Shown here piece after piece: positions 56,701 to 64,000 of a stretch of DNA of 64,000 bases. The number at the start of each line of letters is the position of its first letter. The first letter of the stretch is position 1. The notes below the pieces were generated by a model. It did not search any database, was not told the origin of the DNA, and saw nothing but the letters and a program-made list of their open reading frames with translations. The DNA comes from Pseudoips prasinana (lineage: Eukaryota; Arthropoda; Insecta; Lepidoptera; Nolidae), in assembly GCA_951640165.1 (NCBI GenBank), contig OX621253.1, positions 10,372,001 to 10,436,000 of the forward strand, written 5' to 3'. The position numbers and the translations under genes were made by a program.

Positions 56701-59667
56701 CACTAAAGCTAAATTTATTAATTGCAATTCACTCTATTGATTTTGCCAATGTAAAATGAGATGATGAATAAGATGTCGTAAAACTAAATGTAGATCAAAT
56801 ACACGTGGATTATGACACAACTCTTTACAGCCAAATAGGTTACCATAATGTACAAATATTCTACATAGTCTAACTAAGACCAACAAATATAAGAATGATT
56901 CCTGTTTTTATCACTTTGGTAAAGTGTCCTAACAATATAAGAATTACTTACATTATTATTACTTAAATTCACTTCAGTCAAGTCAGCTTTTATAAAGAAG
57001 TTCAATATATCTAATGGTGGCACACTGAAATAAACAACAATTCATATTACATAACTTCACAAAAATATACTATAATGAAAAATATATAATATAAAGGCCA
57101 ACTCTTACACAAGGTGTTCTGTACCAATATAAAAGATTGTCAGTTGTGAAAATAAATATAACTAAAAATAACAGATTACTTGCTTGTGGTTATAGCGGTA
57201 ATGGAAATCAATATTTGTCAACATTAGCCACCTATTACGGTTTATGAAATACAGCATGCTGATAGATAGAAAGATGGACAGTGGCAGCTTAGTAATAGGG
57301 TTCTGTTGGCACCCTATGGGCAGATTATATTGTTCCGGTATCATAGGAGGACAAAGTAGTACCTAACATCCTTAACCACTACCTCACAAGTCTAATTGTA
57401 ATAGAAATGCTAATATTTTAATAAATTTACAGAAAATATTGAAAAAGGAATAAAATATACAGATATTTTCCTTTTATTCCCCTTTTTTGTTATTGCTGCG
57501 AATAGAGTTCATGATAAGCCAACAAATCTACTAGAGAGTGGAGTGGGAATGGTTTGCCTTTCAACAAGTATCTTTGTAATACTAATGGAATAATATGAAC
57601 AACTACACTTTATTATTTTATGTAATTTTTGCATCTTTTAGCGCTAGATTAATACTATGTTCTAGTAATCTGATTCAGTAGCATACCTTAAATAATTGTT
57701 GCTTAAATTTAATGATTTGGTATCTCTCCCCATTCTGAGCATCAGTATCTTAAATGAAGACAAAAGTGATAGTTTGTAAAAACAAACTTTCTTTTTGATG
57801 AATTCTGAAAGAAATTGAATTAATAAATAGTGAATATGTCTGTTGTATAATGTTTTGACAACCACACAATGTTGTTCACAAACCTGGTTCCTCACAAAAA
57901 TTTGACAAATCCAATTCACATCGTTGTGTAAATTTTTGACTGACAACATTGGACACAATATCATCTAATGTCAATAATTCTCCAAACAGGTCCATCGATG
58001 TTTTATCATATAACAAGATATCAATACTAAAAATGTTCCTACTATAAGGGAACATGAAGTCAAATTTAATAATTTTGATTATCAATGTGATATTATCAAC
58101 ATAAAATGTAGTTAATTCACCCATTACTGAATAGTGAGAGGGTATAAACGAACATGACAAATATGAACTCAGGGTATCAAAAAGTTGAGCTGCATCATCA
58201 GGCCAATTATGTACCTGAAATATAAAAAAAACTCCTTATACTTGTAAAGAAAGAGTATTTCTTTAATTTAACCTAAATTAAAATAGAAAATAACGCATTC
58301 TAAATAAAAAACGTTAAATGTCCTTTCTTTTGGAAAGAAAGCAACGCATTGTTTTATTTTAAATGCCAAGGATGTCCTATGAATAGGTATAAAATATAGT
58401 ATATTATAAAACGACATTTAACGTTTTTTATTTAGAATGCGTTATTTTCTATTTTAATACAATTTTACATATGACAGTATAATTTGACAGGACATGATAA
58501 AGAAAATAATATATTTCTTTATCTATGCCATGCACCTAAGGTTAAATTAAAGAAATACTCTTTCTTTACATACTCATAAATAATGCTTCAGGCTGATTTT
58601 TGGGTATTGCAGTCAATCTCAATAGAAGATTCCATTGAGATTGGACTGTATAATTGGCCAGTTAGCCAATGACACAGGACATTAAATAATGTACACAAGT
58701 GCACTCTCTATTCCCTGTCTTTTATAATATAATGTGATCATTTGTGGACCAAAAGCTTGTAACTTGACAACTGCAGTGGACATAAACATATTTATTTGTC
58801 ATGGTTTGGGTTTTTTTTTATGTTTGTTGTTTCCAAAAATCTATCTATAATCTATCCATAGTACAGGCTTGGCTTAGTTTGGTGTAGATGGTGCTGTATA
58901 TATCACTTATTATGGATATTTATAACTGGATGTTTATAAAACATAGTGACTTTGTCCATCCCAGGACCTCTGAAGTTGAACATGAGGCCACTAGGCCAAC
59001 ATGGCTAGGCATCCTAACTTATGGTAAAATATCTATCTAATCTTACTTCTAGCAAGATGTAATAAAATATAAAATTCTTCTGTTTATAATTTAAGTGCCC
59101 ATGGGTTCTATGTCATAAAGTTGGACACCATCAAGGTATGGTTAATTGTATTTCTCATTTTTGTATCTACAGCGTTGTAAAACAAAGTAATGCCTTTATA
59201 TAATAATCCGATAAATACCCAAAACTAGAGCTAAACCGTTTAGAAAGCTAGAAAAACATTAAACATGTATATCTCCATAACCATGGGGTTCCGCGGGGTG
59301 GGGATGGTACAGGAGGGTAGCCCCCTCCTCTCTCAACCCTCATTTCACTTACGTTTGAAGGCGACTTGATTTGAGATATTTACCATCCTTACATTAAAGA
59401 ACATACATCTCAAATAACATCTGACGACTTGCTGGCACGGCGTTGTGCCATGGTTGCATTATAGCCTTAATTATGTAAATGATTTACCTGCTAACCAGTG
59501 TGGAAATGTAAAGAACTTACCATAATTTTATGGAATGAGTACTTTGTGGCTTCTTCGTTATCAGCCACACAATTTTCCAGATATTCAACTACACTTGAAG
59601 ATACAGTGACCCTGTTCAATAAGAATTTTTTGTACTTGTCTGTTGAATTATATTTCTTTGAACTCAT
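37260..59667 (-). CDS. NXF/TAP-family nuclear RNA export factor, divergent paralogue
   Basis: Ten exons (complement): 59521-59667, 57884-58214, 57687-57804, 56952-57024, 56055-56195, 55508-55709, 53621-53823, 42025-42210, 39312-39427, 37260-37401. They join to 1659 nt, 552 residues, with all junctions GT-AG and in phase. Order of parts: short acidic N-terminus (exon 1); RNP-like domain (exon 2, VHNWPDDAAQLFDTL...); leucine-rich repeats (SLNLSNNYL, EVNLSNNN, KIEKLWIEGNPLC; exons 3-5); NTF2-like domain (DGVQLNAHGLTFPF, VVDSFLSLYFGHYD, ILVVDGIFKQ, ATTEQISHSFK; exons 6-8); and TAP-C/UBA-like tail (RLKCHNWNITETLTHLI, acidic end). NXF proteins with NXT1 carry RNA through nuclear pores. This one is shorter and far more divergent than NXF1 and lacks a basic N-terminus, so it may be an NXF2-type paralogue. 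Intron 7 is 11.4 kb and packed with transposons. Confidence 0.92.
37895..38036 (-). mobile_element. SINE family C-like fragment
   Basis: Complement carries GTAGGTTCAAATCCCGGTTC; the tail CTGCGGTTGAACACACTATC parallels the 28 kb copy. In NXF intron 9. Confidence 0.6.
38043..39116 (+). mobile_element. Short Helitrons interrupted by LINE sequence
   Basis: Helitron 5' ends TCCTACTAATATTATAA occur at 38043 and about 38284. A matching 3' end GGGTGAAACCGCGGGGCTTA + GCTAG is at about 39090-39116. Between them lie an A-tailed sequence (poly-A of about 28 at 38743-38770) and a family D LINE 3' end (about 38880-39055, AAGTCTACGTGAATAAAAAC). Helitron, then retroelements inside it. Confidence 0.65.
39455..39815 (-). 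mobile_element. LINE 3' end, family E
   Basis: GAAATGAAATGAAATTTATT at the left is the complement of a (TGAAAT)-type tail. The body (GCACTTGGGTATTAACATAC, GCGATCCTCGCCGCTGAGGA) matches 46600-47090 in reverse. In NXF intron 8, beside exon 9. Confidence 0.75.
39866..40066 (-). mobile_element. SINE family B copy 1
   Basis: tRNA-like head in reverse (GCGGGTTCGAGTCCCGCGCC) and body AAACATATAATAGACGGACA. About 200 bp; in NXF intron 8. Confidence 0.78.
40213..40354. mobile_element. 142-bp MITE (AGACGCCAGCACATC termini)
   Basis: Termini TGTATAGACGCCAGCACATC and GATGTGCTGGCGTCTGTACA are inverted repeats. Related copies lie at 52708-52953 and, as a single end, at 63253-63284. Confidence 0.85.
40426..40628 (-). 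mobile_element. SINE family B copy 2
   Basis: About 90% identical by eye to copy 1, same orientation, 360 bp away. Confidence 0.78.
40650..41340. repeat. Copies of the GATCGGCGTTCAAAT repeat and an RTE-type 3' end
   Basis: Stretches at about 40650-40905 and 41140-41255 share ACCGGCGAAGTC-like, GATTCCGGACCATTT and GGCGTTTAAATAAATAAA words with 53.33-53.49 kb. At 41285-41330 an RTE-like 3' end (CAGTGGACGTCTTTCAGCTG then GAT repeats) follows. Confidence 0.55.
41343..41603 (+). mobile_element. SINE family A, near full-length, plus strand
   Basis: tRNA head TTGGCGTGGTTGGCAAATGC and GGGTTCGATTCCCACC, body to GGCCGTGTGTAAATAATGTC, tail with ATTATT. About 260 bp. Confidence 0.82.
42244..43062. repeat. 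136-bp tandem array in NXF intron 7
   Basis: Unit starts CCCAGATATTACGGAC occur at 42244, 42378, 42514, 42650, 42786, 42922 and 43058; spacing is 136 bp except the first (134). Units are nearly identical. The seventh is cut after CAG by the transposon at 43063 and resumes at 52511-52590. Each unit contains an open frame of about 44 codons (DIRRKQKASLLSFIKYC...), but 136 is not a multiple of three, so the frame does not run through the array. Confidence 0.95.
44074..44644 (+). pseudogene. LINE ORF1-like coiled-coil protein fragment
   Basis: Frame 1 (44074-44313) starts MPLTRKAASKDMEMKLDLAL, a heptad-rich helix with DNAALRKQVSLF. After a shift at about 44290 the frame continues with ISVLECSLIKANETIQNLKH. 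It resembles the coiled-coil region of LINE ORF1 proteins, which bind RNA. The natural end is lost at the deletion junction (about 44643). Confidence 0.55.
44643..45962 (+). pseudogene. LINE reverse transcriptase fragment
   Basis: Begins NYRPISILPALSKIFEKLIL directly at the junction. Then FGFTKGRSTTDAG, VFCDLSKAFDCVHHDTLL, TLGVPQGSILGPFLFLVYIN, VLFADDTSLIF (FADD box) and TTFLGITLDSKLQW. Closely parallels the protein at 20373-22220. Frame open to its stop at 45962. Confidence 0.88.
46600..47090 (+). mobile_element. LINE 3' end, family E
   Basis: CTCCTCAGCG then GCGAGGATCGCTCTGGCCCC, ending AATACCCAAGTGCTGAATAA with an ATTTCATT tail. Complementary to 39455-39815. Confidence 0.75.
47345..48190 (+). 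other. Possible small spliced gene inside the transposon
   Basis: ATG at 47345 opens MTKCCGFEKIQF with donor GTAAGT at 47381. An acceptor-like TTTTCAG precedes 47472, a donor AAGTT|GTAAGT lies at about 47659, and an acceptor GTTGCAG at 48067. The middle stretch is best coding in a frame (PQLPENVLEYVEHREDYSQ) that is out of phase with the first exon unless the acceptor at 47484 is used. Could be a decayed accessory protein of the transposon. Weak. Confidence 0.25.
48600..49020. other. AT-rich stretch with a SINE A trace
   Basis: A ~25-bp SINE A word (TGCACACAAATATCTGTCCT) at 48636. Otherwise nothing recognised. Confidence 0.4.
49020..49456 (-). other. Duplicated exon-like segments in the transposon
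   Basis: Two related ~150-bp segments (about 49112-49250 and 49280-49425) both encode ERRRKRCRLRNNL-like peptides on the minus strand. The left one runs into a helical charged stretch (LQNQDARDTRDRLQSIVDEF). Probably remnants of an accessory DNA-binding protein; not recognised with confidence. Confidence 0.35.
49838..50103 (-). pseudogene. DDE transposase, C-terminal part
   Basis: Reads LKSYVGKNNKTFKMAEVKEL through IGTMSWNNCINHIKKEED to an acidic tail and stop at 49838. It continues the frame at 51117-51421 once the solo LTR (50104-51112) and one TGCG copy are removed. Confidence 0.8.
50104..51112. mobile_element. Solo LTR (1009 bp) inside the DDE transposase gene
   Basis: TG...CA ends (TGAAGCGTATGAG; ACAACGTTACA) and a 4-bp duplication TGCG at 50100-50103 and 51113-51116. 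No internal retroelement genes. Contains a perfect palindrome at 50971-51017 and repeated CGCTCGGCGGC words. Confidence 0.85.
50971..51017. repeat. Perfect 22-bp inverted repeat in the solo LTR
   Basis: ACCGGTTTTGCTTAGCGACC + GC, loop TCG, then the exact complement. GC-rich, so it should form a stable hairpin. Confidence 0.96.
51117..51421 (-). pseudogene. DDE transposase, catalytic part (IS630/Tc1-like fold)
   Basis: Acceptor-like TTACAG precedes 51421 (minus). Motifs: SVIVLDNAPYHSRLAERVPN (second catalytic Asp), KADIQAWLQEEHI, VIVLRLPPYHCE, then an in-frame TAA where Leu is expected, then NPIELIWA with the catalytic Glu. I count about 80 residues between the last Asp and the Glu, much longer than the 34-40 of usual Tc1/mariner. 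The first Asp exon is not found upstream. Broken by the stop and by the solo LTR. Confidence 0.78.
51430..52500. other. Right internal part of the CAG transposon
   Basis: AT-rich. The word AAATAAGACAAGTAAGAAAA near 52370 recurs inverted at about 49535, inside the element. No transposase N-terminal exon recognised. Confidence 0.4.
52708..52953. mobile_element. MITE (AGACGCCAG family) split by a LINE 3' end
   Basis: MITE halves 52708-52736 and 52843-52953 match the intact copy at 40213-40354. The family D LINE end (52737-52842, AAGTCTACGTGAATAAAAAC, TTTTATTTTATT tail) is inserted between. Confidence 0.82.
52995..53263 (+). mobile_element. SINE family A, plus strand
   Basis: Head GGTTGGCGTGGTTGGGAGAT, body ACAAGCACTGCTTAGTTTTG, tail ATTATTATTATATT. 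In NXF intron 7. Confidence 0.8.
53330..53530 (-). repeat. GATCGGCGTTTAAAT repeat and tRNA-like head
   Basis: TGACGTCATAAATGGTCCGG to TTAGCCGGTAGCCCCCCGTG matches the 40.7 kb copies in reverse; a TAATCGAACCCACAACCTC tRNA-like word follows at 53484. Confidence 0.6.
53979..55130 (+). mobile_element. Pogo/Tigger-like transposon relic
   Basis: Left end TA|CAGTAACAACTCCTTATTCG with CATTCGCG repeats; right end ...CCGCGAATAAAGAGATTTTA then CTC|TA. Imperfect terminal repeats; encloses a pogo-type transposase fragment. In NXF intron 6. Confidence 0.72.
54567..54925 (+). pseudogene. Pogo/Tigger transposase N-terminal fragment
   Basis: SVLPLKAKIECL and SPTVRSIKESEDKIRASV match a CENPB-type N-terminal helix-turn-helix. 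After a shift EVALSLWMEDRNQK, and after a second shift near 54831 VPLSGPMVREKAKRYYAHFK, the second CENPB-type DNA-binding domain. The catalytic domain is absent. Inactive. Confidence 0.75.
55190..55470. repeat. Dispersed repeat and short direct duplication
   Basis: ATGGACCGACATACAAAGAC resembles primer-like words of other lepidopteran repeats. GATGTCAGATCGYTGTCCCT occurs at 55374 and 55433, each followed by TTGACATAAT. In NXF intron 6, next to exon 6. Confidence 0.55.
56240..56385 (-). mobile_element. Diverged SINE A fragment
   Basis: Tail ATATTTGTCTTAGGAGGGCA and CGAACCCACAACCTC at the right end parallel SINE A. In NXF intron 4. Confidence 0.45.
57175..57335. repeat. Dispersed repeat fragment in NXF intron 3
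   Basis: Contains CTTAGTAATAGGGTTCTGTT then GGCACCCTATGGG, a common lepidopteran repeat terminus. Confidence 0.45.
58243..58570. mobile_element. MITE with nested palindromes
   Basis: Outer terminal repeats TGTAAAGAAAGAGTATTTCT (32 bp) with TACT at both flanks. A second inverted repeat of about 45 bp (AAAATAGAAAATAACGCATT...) lies inside at about 58276-58321 and 58410-58458. 328 bp, in NXF intron 1. Confidence 0.85.
58580..59500. other. Remainder of NXF intron 1
   Basis: Contains a diverged plus-strand SINE A trace (ATAGTACAGGCTTGGCTTAG near 58857) and a tRNA-like word near 58960. No other feature recognised. Confidence 0.4.
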
Positions 59668-60415
59668 CTTGAACGCAAAATAATACGCAACGATAGAATA
59701 GTTTTTATTTATTTCGTCGTTTTTCTGGTTAAAATAAAATTATTTTATTTGTTTACAAATAAATACGCAAATCTATTCCCTTCCTGTCATTTGATTTGGA
59801 CATCACACTTCATCACAGGTAACTATATATTAGTGGGACATTGACTTTTGCTTTGACACAATATGTTGTTCATATCTGTAGGTTAAATACTCTTTGGTTC
59901 ATATCTCTTCATATCATAATCTGTGGTGGTGACAAATTAGAATATTGGTTTTGTATTTAATCTAGGTACTTTGTCACTCGACTATATGCAAAATCTTTAA
60001 ATATTTGTGTAATTGCTTTTAAATGTAACTGTGATATAATTATAATATATACCTTAGGTCCATACGGCCCATACAGACATCTATTATTCAGCGAAATATA
60101 TTGTATTACAATTTATAACCTAGAACTACACTAATGTCAACAAACAATCAATAGCCATACAAATTTATACACGTCTTCTTATTTATACGTATTATAGTCT
60201 GCTGTGTCTTTGCTGCTGTGTCTGCACAGTAGTTTGTTATATTCTCTTTGAATATAGCTTGTTTATTGATAAATTTGTCGTAGTGCGGTGTCTGTGGTGC
60301 GGTGTCTGTCGACCGAGTAAAAATATTTGTCTTCTACCTATTTGCTCACTTTAGAATTGTTAAAACAAAAAAGTAACAGTCTTTGCATATAGATACTTAC
60401 GTACACATTAAGAAA
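59668..60415. promoter_or_regulatory. Shared upstream region of NXF and Fkbp2
   Basis: 748 bp between divergent start codons, so probably a bidirectional promoter region with both 5' UTRs. AT-rich; no definite TATA or Inr assigned. Confidence 0.55.
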
Positions 60416-61073
60416 ATGAAAAATATATTGCTTCCTCTTTGCAAAATCGCTCTCTTTGTATTGATATTCATGAGTGTTATATCTCACGTTGTTTTGGGAA
60501 ATTCGGCACCTAAAAAGCTACAAATAGGAGTCAAGAAAAGACCATCTGAATGCCCCATGAAAAGTAAAAAGGGAGACCTTCTTCATATGCACTATACGGT
60601 AACAATATGATTATTATTATCACAACATAACCTATCCAATAAGATGTTTAAGATTCGTGGCTCTCCAGTTTGGAATCATTCAGTCAGCCTAAGAAAACCC
60701 AAATTATCTAGGGGATATATATAGGGTGTTAATTAATCTCTGTAAATTTTAAAAATAATTGGTATATTTCTCAATGTATTGTCAGTTTTTTATTTAACTT
60801 AAATCATGTTTCTAGGGAACCTTGGAAGATGGTACTGAATTTGATAGCTCCATTCCAAGAGGAAATCCTCTTTCATTTACCCTTGGATCTGGACAAGTTA
60901 TTAAAGGCTGGGACCAAGGTTTGATGGGCATGTGCGAAGGTGAACAAAGGAAGTTAGTCATACCACCAGAACTAGCTTATGGAGAAACAGGAGCCCCTCC
61001 AAAGATACCAAAGTCTGCTACGCTTACATTCCTTGTTGACCTAGTCAAAATTGAAAGAAAAGATGAATTGTAA
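60416..61073 (+). CDS. Fkbp2: FKBP2-type peptidyl-prolyl isomerase of the ER
   Basis: Two exons, 60416-60598 and 60816-61073, phase 0, GT-AG (ACG|GTAACA; TTTCTAG|GGAACC): 441 nt, 146 residues. The ATG at 60416 is chosen because it gives a compact signal peptide ([20 protein letters not shown], then a small-residue cleavage region near HVVLGNS). The mature protein is one FKBP domain: [20 protein letters not shown], then [55 protein letters not shown] and [13 protein letters not shown]. It ends KDEL, an ER retention signal. It catalyses cis-trans isomerisation of prolyl bonds in folding secretory proteins. AATAAA at 61208-61213. Length and domain match FKBP2/FKBP13 throughout. Confidence 0.97.
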
Positions 61074-61207
61074 ATAATATTTAACCCTTTAGCAAAGTTC
61101 TTTTTGCACCTGTTATTAATATTCTGATATAAATTTATGTTCTTTTTATCAATGTTTTCAAATTCAAGAAATAATATTTGGAATAATTAAGTTTTTACTT
61201 TTGTAAT

Positions 61208-61213
61208 AATAAA
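61208..61213 (+). terminator. Polyadenylation signal of Fkbp2
   Basis: AATAAA 135 bp after the stop codon. Confidence 0.7.
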
Positions 61214-61429
61214 CATGAAATCAGTATGCTAAAGGAAATTATGTTTTTATTCACCCTGAAGACATCACAATGGTTTGGATAGCTAAATCTAAATTATATG
61301 AAACTGATGGCAATTTATTTAATTATGCAAATATATGAAATCCATTGCAGTTTCATCAAACTGTAATGTATTTATTGATAATGCCTTAGTAATATAATCA
61401 GGAACACAATATCATCATTAGCATATTTG

Positions 61430-61510
61430 CTGAAAGAGAAACACTGCTGGACAAAGGCCTCCCCCAACGATTACCAAATTGGCTGGTCTTGTTCTGCCCC
61501 CATCCAACGG
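61430..61510 (-). repeat. RTE-type 3' end fragment
   Basis: CTGCTGGACAAAGGCCTCCC is the complement of the usual RTE-like 3' word; AACGATTACCAAATTGGCTG follows. Confidence 0.5.
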
Positions 61511-61639
61511 CTTGAAGAACAAAAATTCAATATAATATATTTTTTTTGTAGTTGTTAGTAAATGTAAACCGAGTTTGGTGGTGCTTCAGTTAGGTTAGCA
61601 TTTTAAAAGTAAACATCTCTAAATAATGTAATTTCCTTC

Positions 61640-62110
61640 CATTACACTTTTAGGGTTCCATGAAATAAAATGGAACCCTTATAGATTCGTCCTGTCTGTC
61701 TGTCTGACCATATGTCACAGTCACTTTTTACCGAAACTATAAGAACTATACTGTTGAAACTTGGTAAGTAGGTGTATTCTGTGACCTGCATTAAGATTTT
61801 CAGACAAAAATAGAAAAAATCCGGCCAAGTGCGAGTCGGAGTCGCTCATGAAGGGTTCAATAGCAGCAAGTATTTCAGTTGATTAAATGAAAGGTAATAT
61901 GCGTTTTACAATTTATGACGTATTAAAAATAAACTACTTGGTAGATCTCATTCAAACCAATTTTCGTTGTTAGTTTGCATGGTAATGTACATCATATTCT
62001 TTTTTTAGTTTTATCATTCTCTTATTTTAGATTTTACAGGGGGGGGGGGGGGGGGTGGACACTAATTTTAGCACTTTGGAAGTGACTCTCGCGTAACCTA
62101 TTCAGTTTAG
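61640..62110 (+). repeat. Lepidopteran CGGCCAAGTGCGAGTCGG repeat, partial copy 1
   Basis: Starts with an end piece (GGGTTCCATGAAATAAAATG, TGTCTGTCTGACCATATG), then TCCGGCCAAGTGCGAGTCGG, a body, and a run of about 17 G at 62039-62055. Confidence 0.7.
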
Positions 62111-62111
62111 A

Positions 62112-62975
62112 AAAAAAACCGGCCAAGTGTGAGTCGGACTCGCCCATGAAGGGTTCCGTAGCAGCAAGTATTTCAGTTGATTAAATGAAAGGTAAATTAC
62201 TGTTTACGATGTATGACTTATTAAAAAAAAACTACTTGCTAGATCTTGTTCAAACCAATTTTCGTTGTTAGTTTTCATGGTAATGTATGTACATCATATA
62301 TTTAAACTAACAACATTTTTTTATCATTCTCTTATTTTAGAAGTTAAAGGGGGGGGGGGGGGTGGGGGGGGGCGACATTAATTTTACCATTTTGGATGTG
62401 TCTCTCGCGCAAACTATTCAGTTTAGAAAAAAATGATACTGGAAACCTCAATATCATTTTTGAAGACCTATCCATAGATACCCCACATGTATGGGGACGA
62501 TGAAAAAAATATTTTTTGATTTTCAGTTCTATGTATGGGGAGCCCCCAAAATTATTATTCTTTTTCTATTTTTGTGAGAAAATCTTAATGCGGTTCACAG
62601 AATACATCTACTTACTTACCAAGTTTCAACAGTACAACTCTTAAACTTACGGAAAAAATTGACTGTGACATACGGACGGACGGACAGACAGACATACCAC
62701 ATATATACGTATACCACACATGTATGGGTATGACGTAAAAAAAATGTTGAGTTTCAGTTCTATGTATGGGGATCCCCCAAAATTATTGTTCTTTTTCTAT
62801 TTTTGTGTTTAAATCTTAATGCGGTTCACAGAATACATCTAACCAAGTTTCAACAGTACAGCTCTTATAGTTTCGGAAAAAAGTAGCTGTGACACGGACG
62901 GACGTGACGGACAGACAGACATGACGAATCTATAAGGGTTCCGTTTTTTGCCATTTGGCTACGGAGACTGAAACT
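62112..62975 (+). repeat. Same repeat, near full-length copy 2
   Basis: Runs from ACCGGCCAAGTGTGAGTCGG to GGGTTCCGTTTTTTGCCATT. Contains G runs at 62349-62370 and a duplicated inner block (CTATGTATGGGGAGCCCCCA / TATGTATGGGGATCCCCCAA). Confidence 0.75.
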
Positions 62976-63480
62976 CAATTTTTTTTTCATTAAACCTATA
63001 CATGTGGGGATCTATGGATAGGTCATCAAAAATGATATTGAGGTTGCTTATTTTTTTTTATATTTTCATTTTTTTCTAAACTGAATAGGTAGTTTGCGCG
63101 AGAGACACTTCCAAAGTGGTAAAATGTGTCCCCCCCCCCCCCCCCGGAACTTCCAAAATTGACAGAAGTGCCCTAACTAAAAAACAGCACCACATCCAAA
63201 TTTCTTTATAGATTTTAAACTTTTTCAAAAAATCATTATTTATTTAGATTAGATTAGGGTAGCTTGATGTGCTGGCGTCTGTACATTACTTTGCACTGCC
63301 ACCGAAAATTGGTTTGAACGAGATCTAGTAAGTAGTTTTTTTAATACATCACAGATTATAAAGCGCAATTTCCTTTTCATTCAATCTACTACTACAAGAA
63401 CTTTTATGTTATTACTTGCTGCTACTGAACCCTACATGGGCGAGTCCAACTCGCATTTGCCCGCTTTTTCCTTGTAAATT
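62976..63480 (-). repeat. Same repeat, inverted copy 3
   Basis: Complement of copy 2 (GATAGGTCATCAAAAATGAT, TTTGCGCGAGAGACACTTCC, a C run at 63131-63145, GGGCGAGTCCAACTCGCATT). Interrupted at about 63253-63284 by one end of the AGACGCCAG MITE. Confidence 0.75.
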
Positions 63481-63603
63481 AGTGTTACCAACTCTGTAAG
63501 ATAAGTTTACATTCATCAAGTCAAATAAAGTTGCATTGTCATTAAAGTTGTGTTATATTATAATATCTTTGAGCAGTGGAGACTTTACTATATTAGTCAG
63601 AGA

Positions 63604-63643
63604 CAAAGATATTACAATATAATAGTTATATTGTAATATCTTT
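63604..63643. repeat. Short perfect hairpin
   Basis: CAAAGATATTACAATATAA, then TAG, then its complement. Confidence 0.9.
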
Positions 63644-63679
63644 GGTCAGAGACTAAAAAGGTATAAGCACCAGCAAAAA

Positions 63680-63981
63680 GTTTATTTTTTTATTTATATT
63701 ATTTTATGGCACCAAGGCGGAAAAGGATGCATCAAGGCATTGTTTCATTTTCTGAAACTGTGTAACATTTATAGTGGATTTTTATTTTTAGACTTAACGT
63801 CTTCGACAACGTATACAAGTGTTAAGATGTTCCGTGTTAATTCAAAAACTCCATCGAAGTCTCTATAATAAAATATATGGTAAAGAGACTTTACTATATA
63901 TTTTATTATATCTCTTTCTCTTTCTTCATATCTTTTTCCGCCTTGGTGCCATAAAATAATATAAATAAAAAAATAAACTTT
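63680..63981. mobile_element. Foldback element, ~50-bp arms
   Basis: AAAGTTTATTTTTTTATTTA ... GGCACCAAGGCGGAAAA at the left and its complement at 63930-63981. A smaller hairpin (ATAATAAAATATATGGTAAA) is inside. About 300 bp. The window ends just after it. Confidence 0.85.
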
Positions 63982-64000
63982 GCAATTTTAGTTTTACCAA

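Overview
The window reads as nuclear DNA of a moth or butterfly. It is AT-rich, its genes are intron-split, and it carries repeat families typical of Lepidoptera: short Helitron copies (TCCTACTAATATTATAAATG ... CTAGT type), tRNA-derived SINEs, RTE, R1 and Jockey/CR1-like LINE remnants, and the CGGCCAAGTGYGAGTCGG repeat. I recognise three host genes with confidence, all in the right half: Taf12 (minus strand, 3 exons, 32653-35650), a divergent NXF-family mRNA export factor (minus, 10 exons, 37260-59667, 552 codons once spliced), and Fkbp2 (plus, 2 exons, 60416-61073, ER-retained FKBP). NXF and Fkbp2 are head to head with 748 bp between start codons. The last exon of an unrecognised plus-strand gene lies at 242-343, and two orphan exon-like stretches lie at 18.5 and 19.8 kb.

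Left third (about 1.9-16.4 kb): one nested stack of transposons. The outer layer is a Mutator-like (MULE) element with complex minisatellite-bearing terminal repeats. Its FLYWCH exon is split by a Ty3/Gypsy-type LTR retrotransposon (5998-15862, 5-bp duplication AATAC). That element is split in its integrase by a decayed Helitron (Rep plus helicase) and in its 5' LTR by an intact-looking mariner. A hAT MITE and a long-armed foldback element sit in the outer MULE. The LTR element has a 16-nt sequence abutting its 5' LTR that is perfectly complementary to a segment inside the LTR, which suggests self-priming of the Tf1/sushi kind.

Middle (16.4-32.6 kb): SINEs; a truncated Jockey/CR1-like LINE (20.3-22.4 kb); an R1-like LINE (22.4-27.5 kb) split by a TIR element with CAG target duplication, which itself carries another LINE; and a second mariner almost identical to the first (28866-30153). 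Taf12 follows at 32.6-35.7 kb, then a CpG-rich stretch of unknown origin and an inverted RTE piece.

Right (37.3-59.7 kb): the NXF gene. Its 11.4-kb seventh intron holds a 136-bp tandem array into which a 9.4-kb TIR transposon (43063-52510, CAG duplication) has inserted. That transposon carries a broken DDE transposase split by a solo LTR with a perfect palindrome, and a LINE. A pogo/Tigger-like relic sits in intron 6 and a double-palindrome MITE in intron 1. After Fkbp2 the window ends in inverted copies of a lepidopteran repeat with long G/C homopolymers and a foldback element.

Most of the window is therefore transposon-derived. The host genes are ordinary housekeeping or RNA-metabolism genes with no evident functional link to each other.
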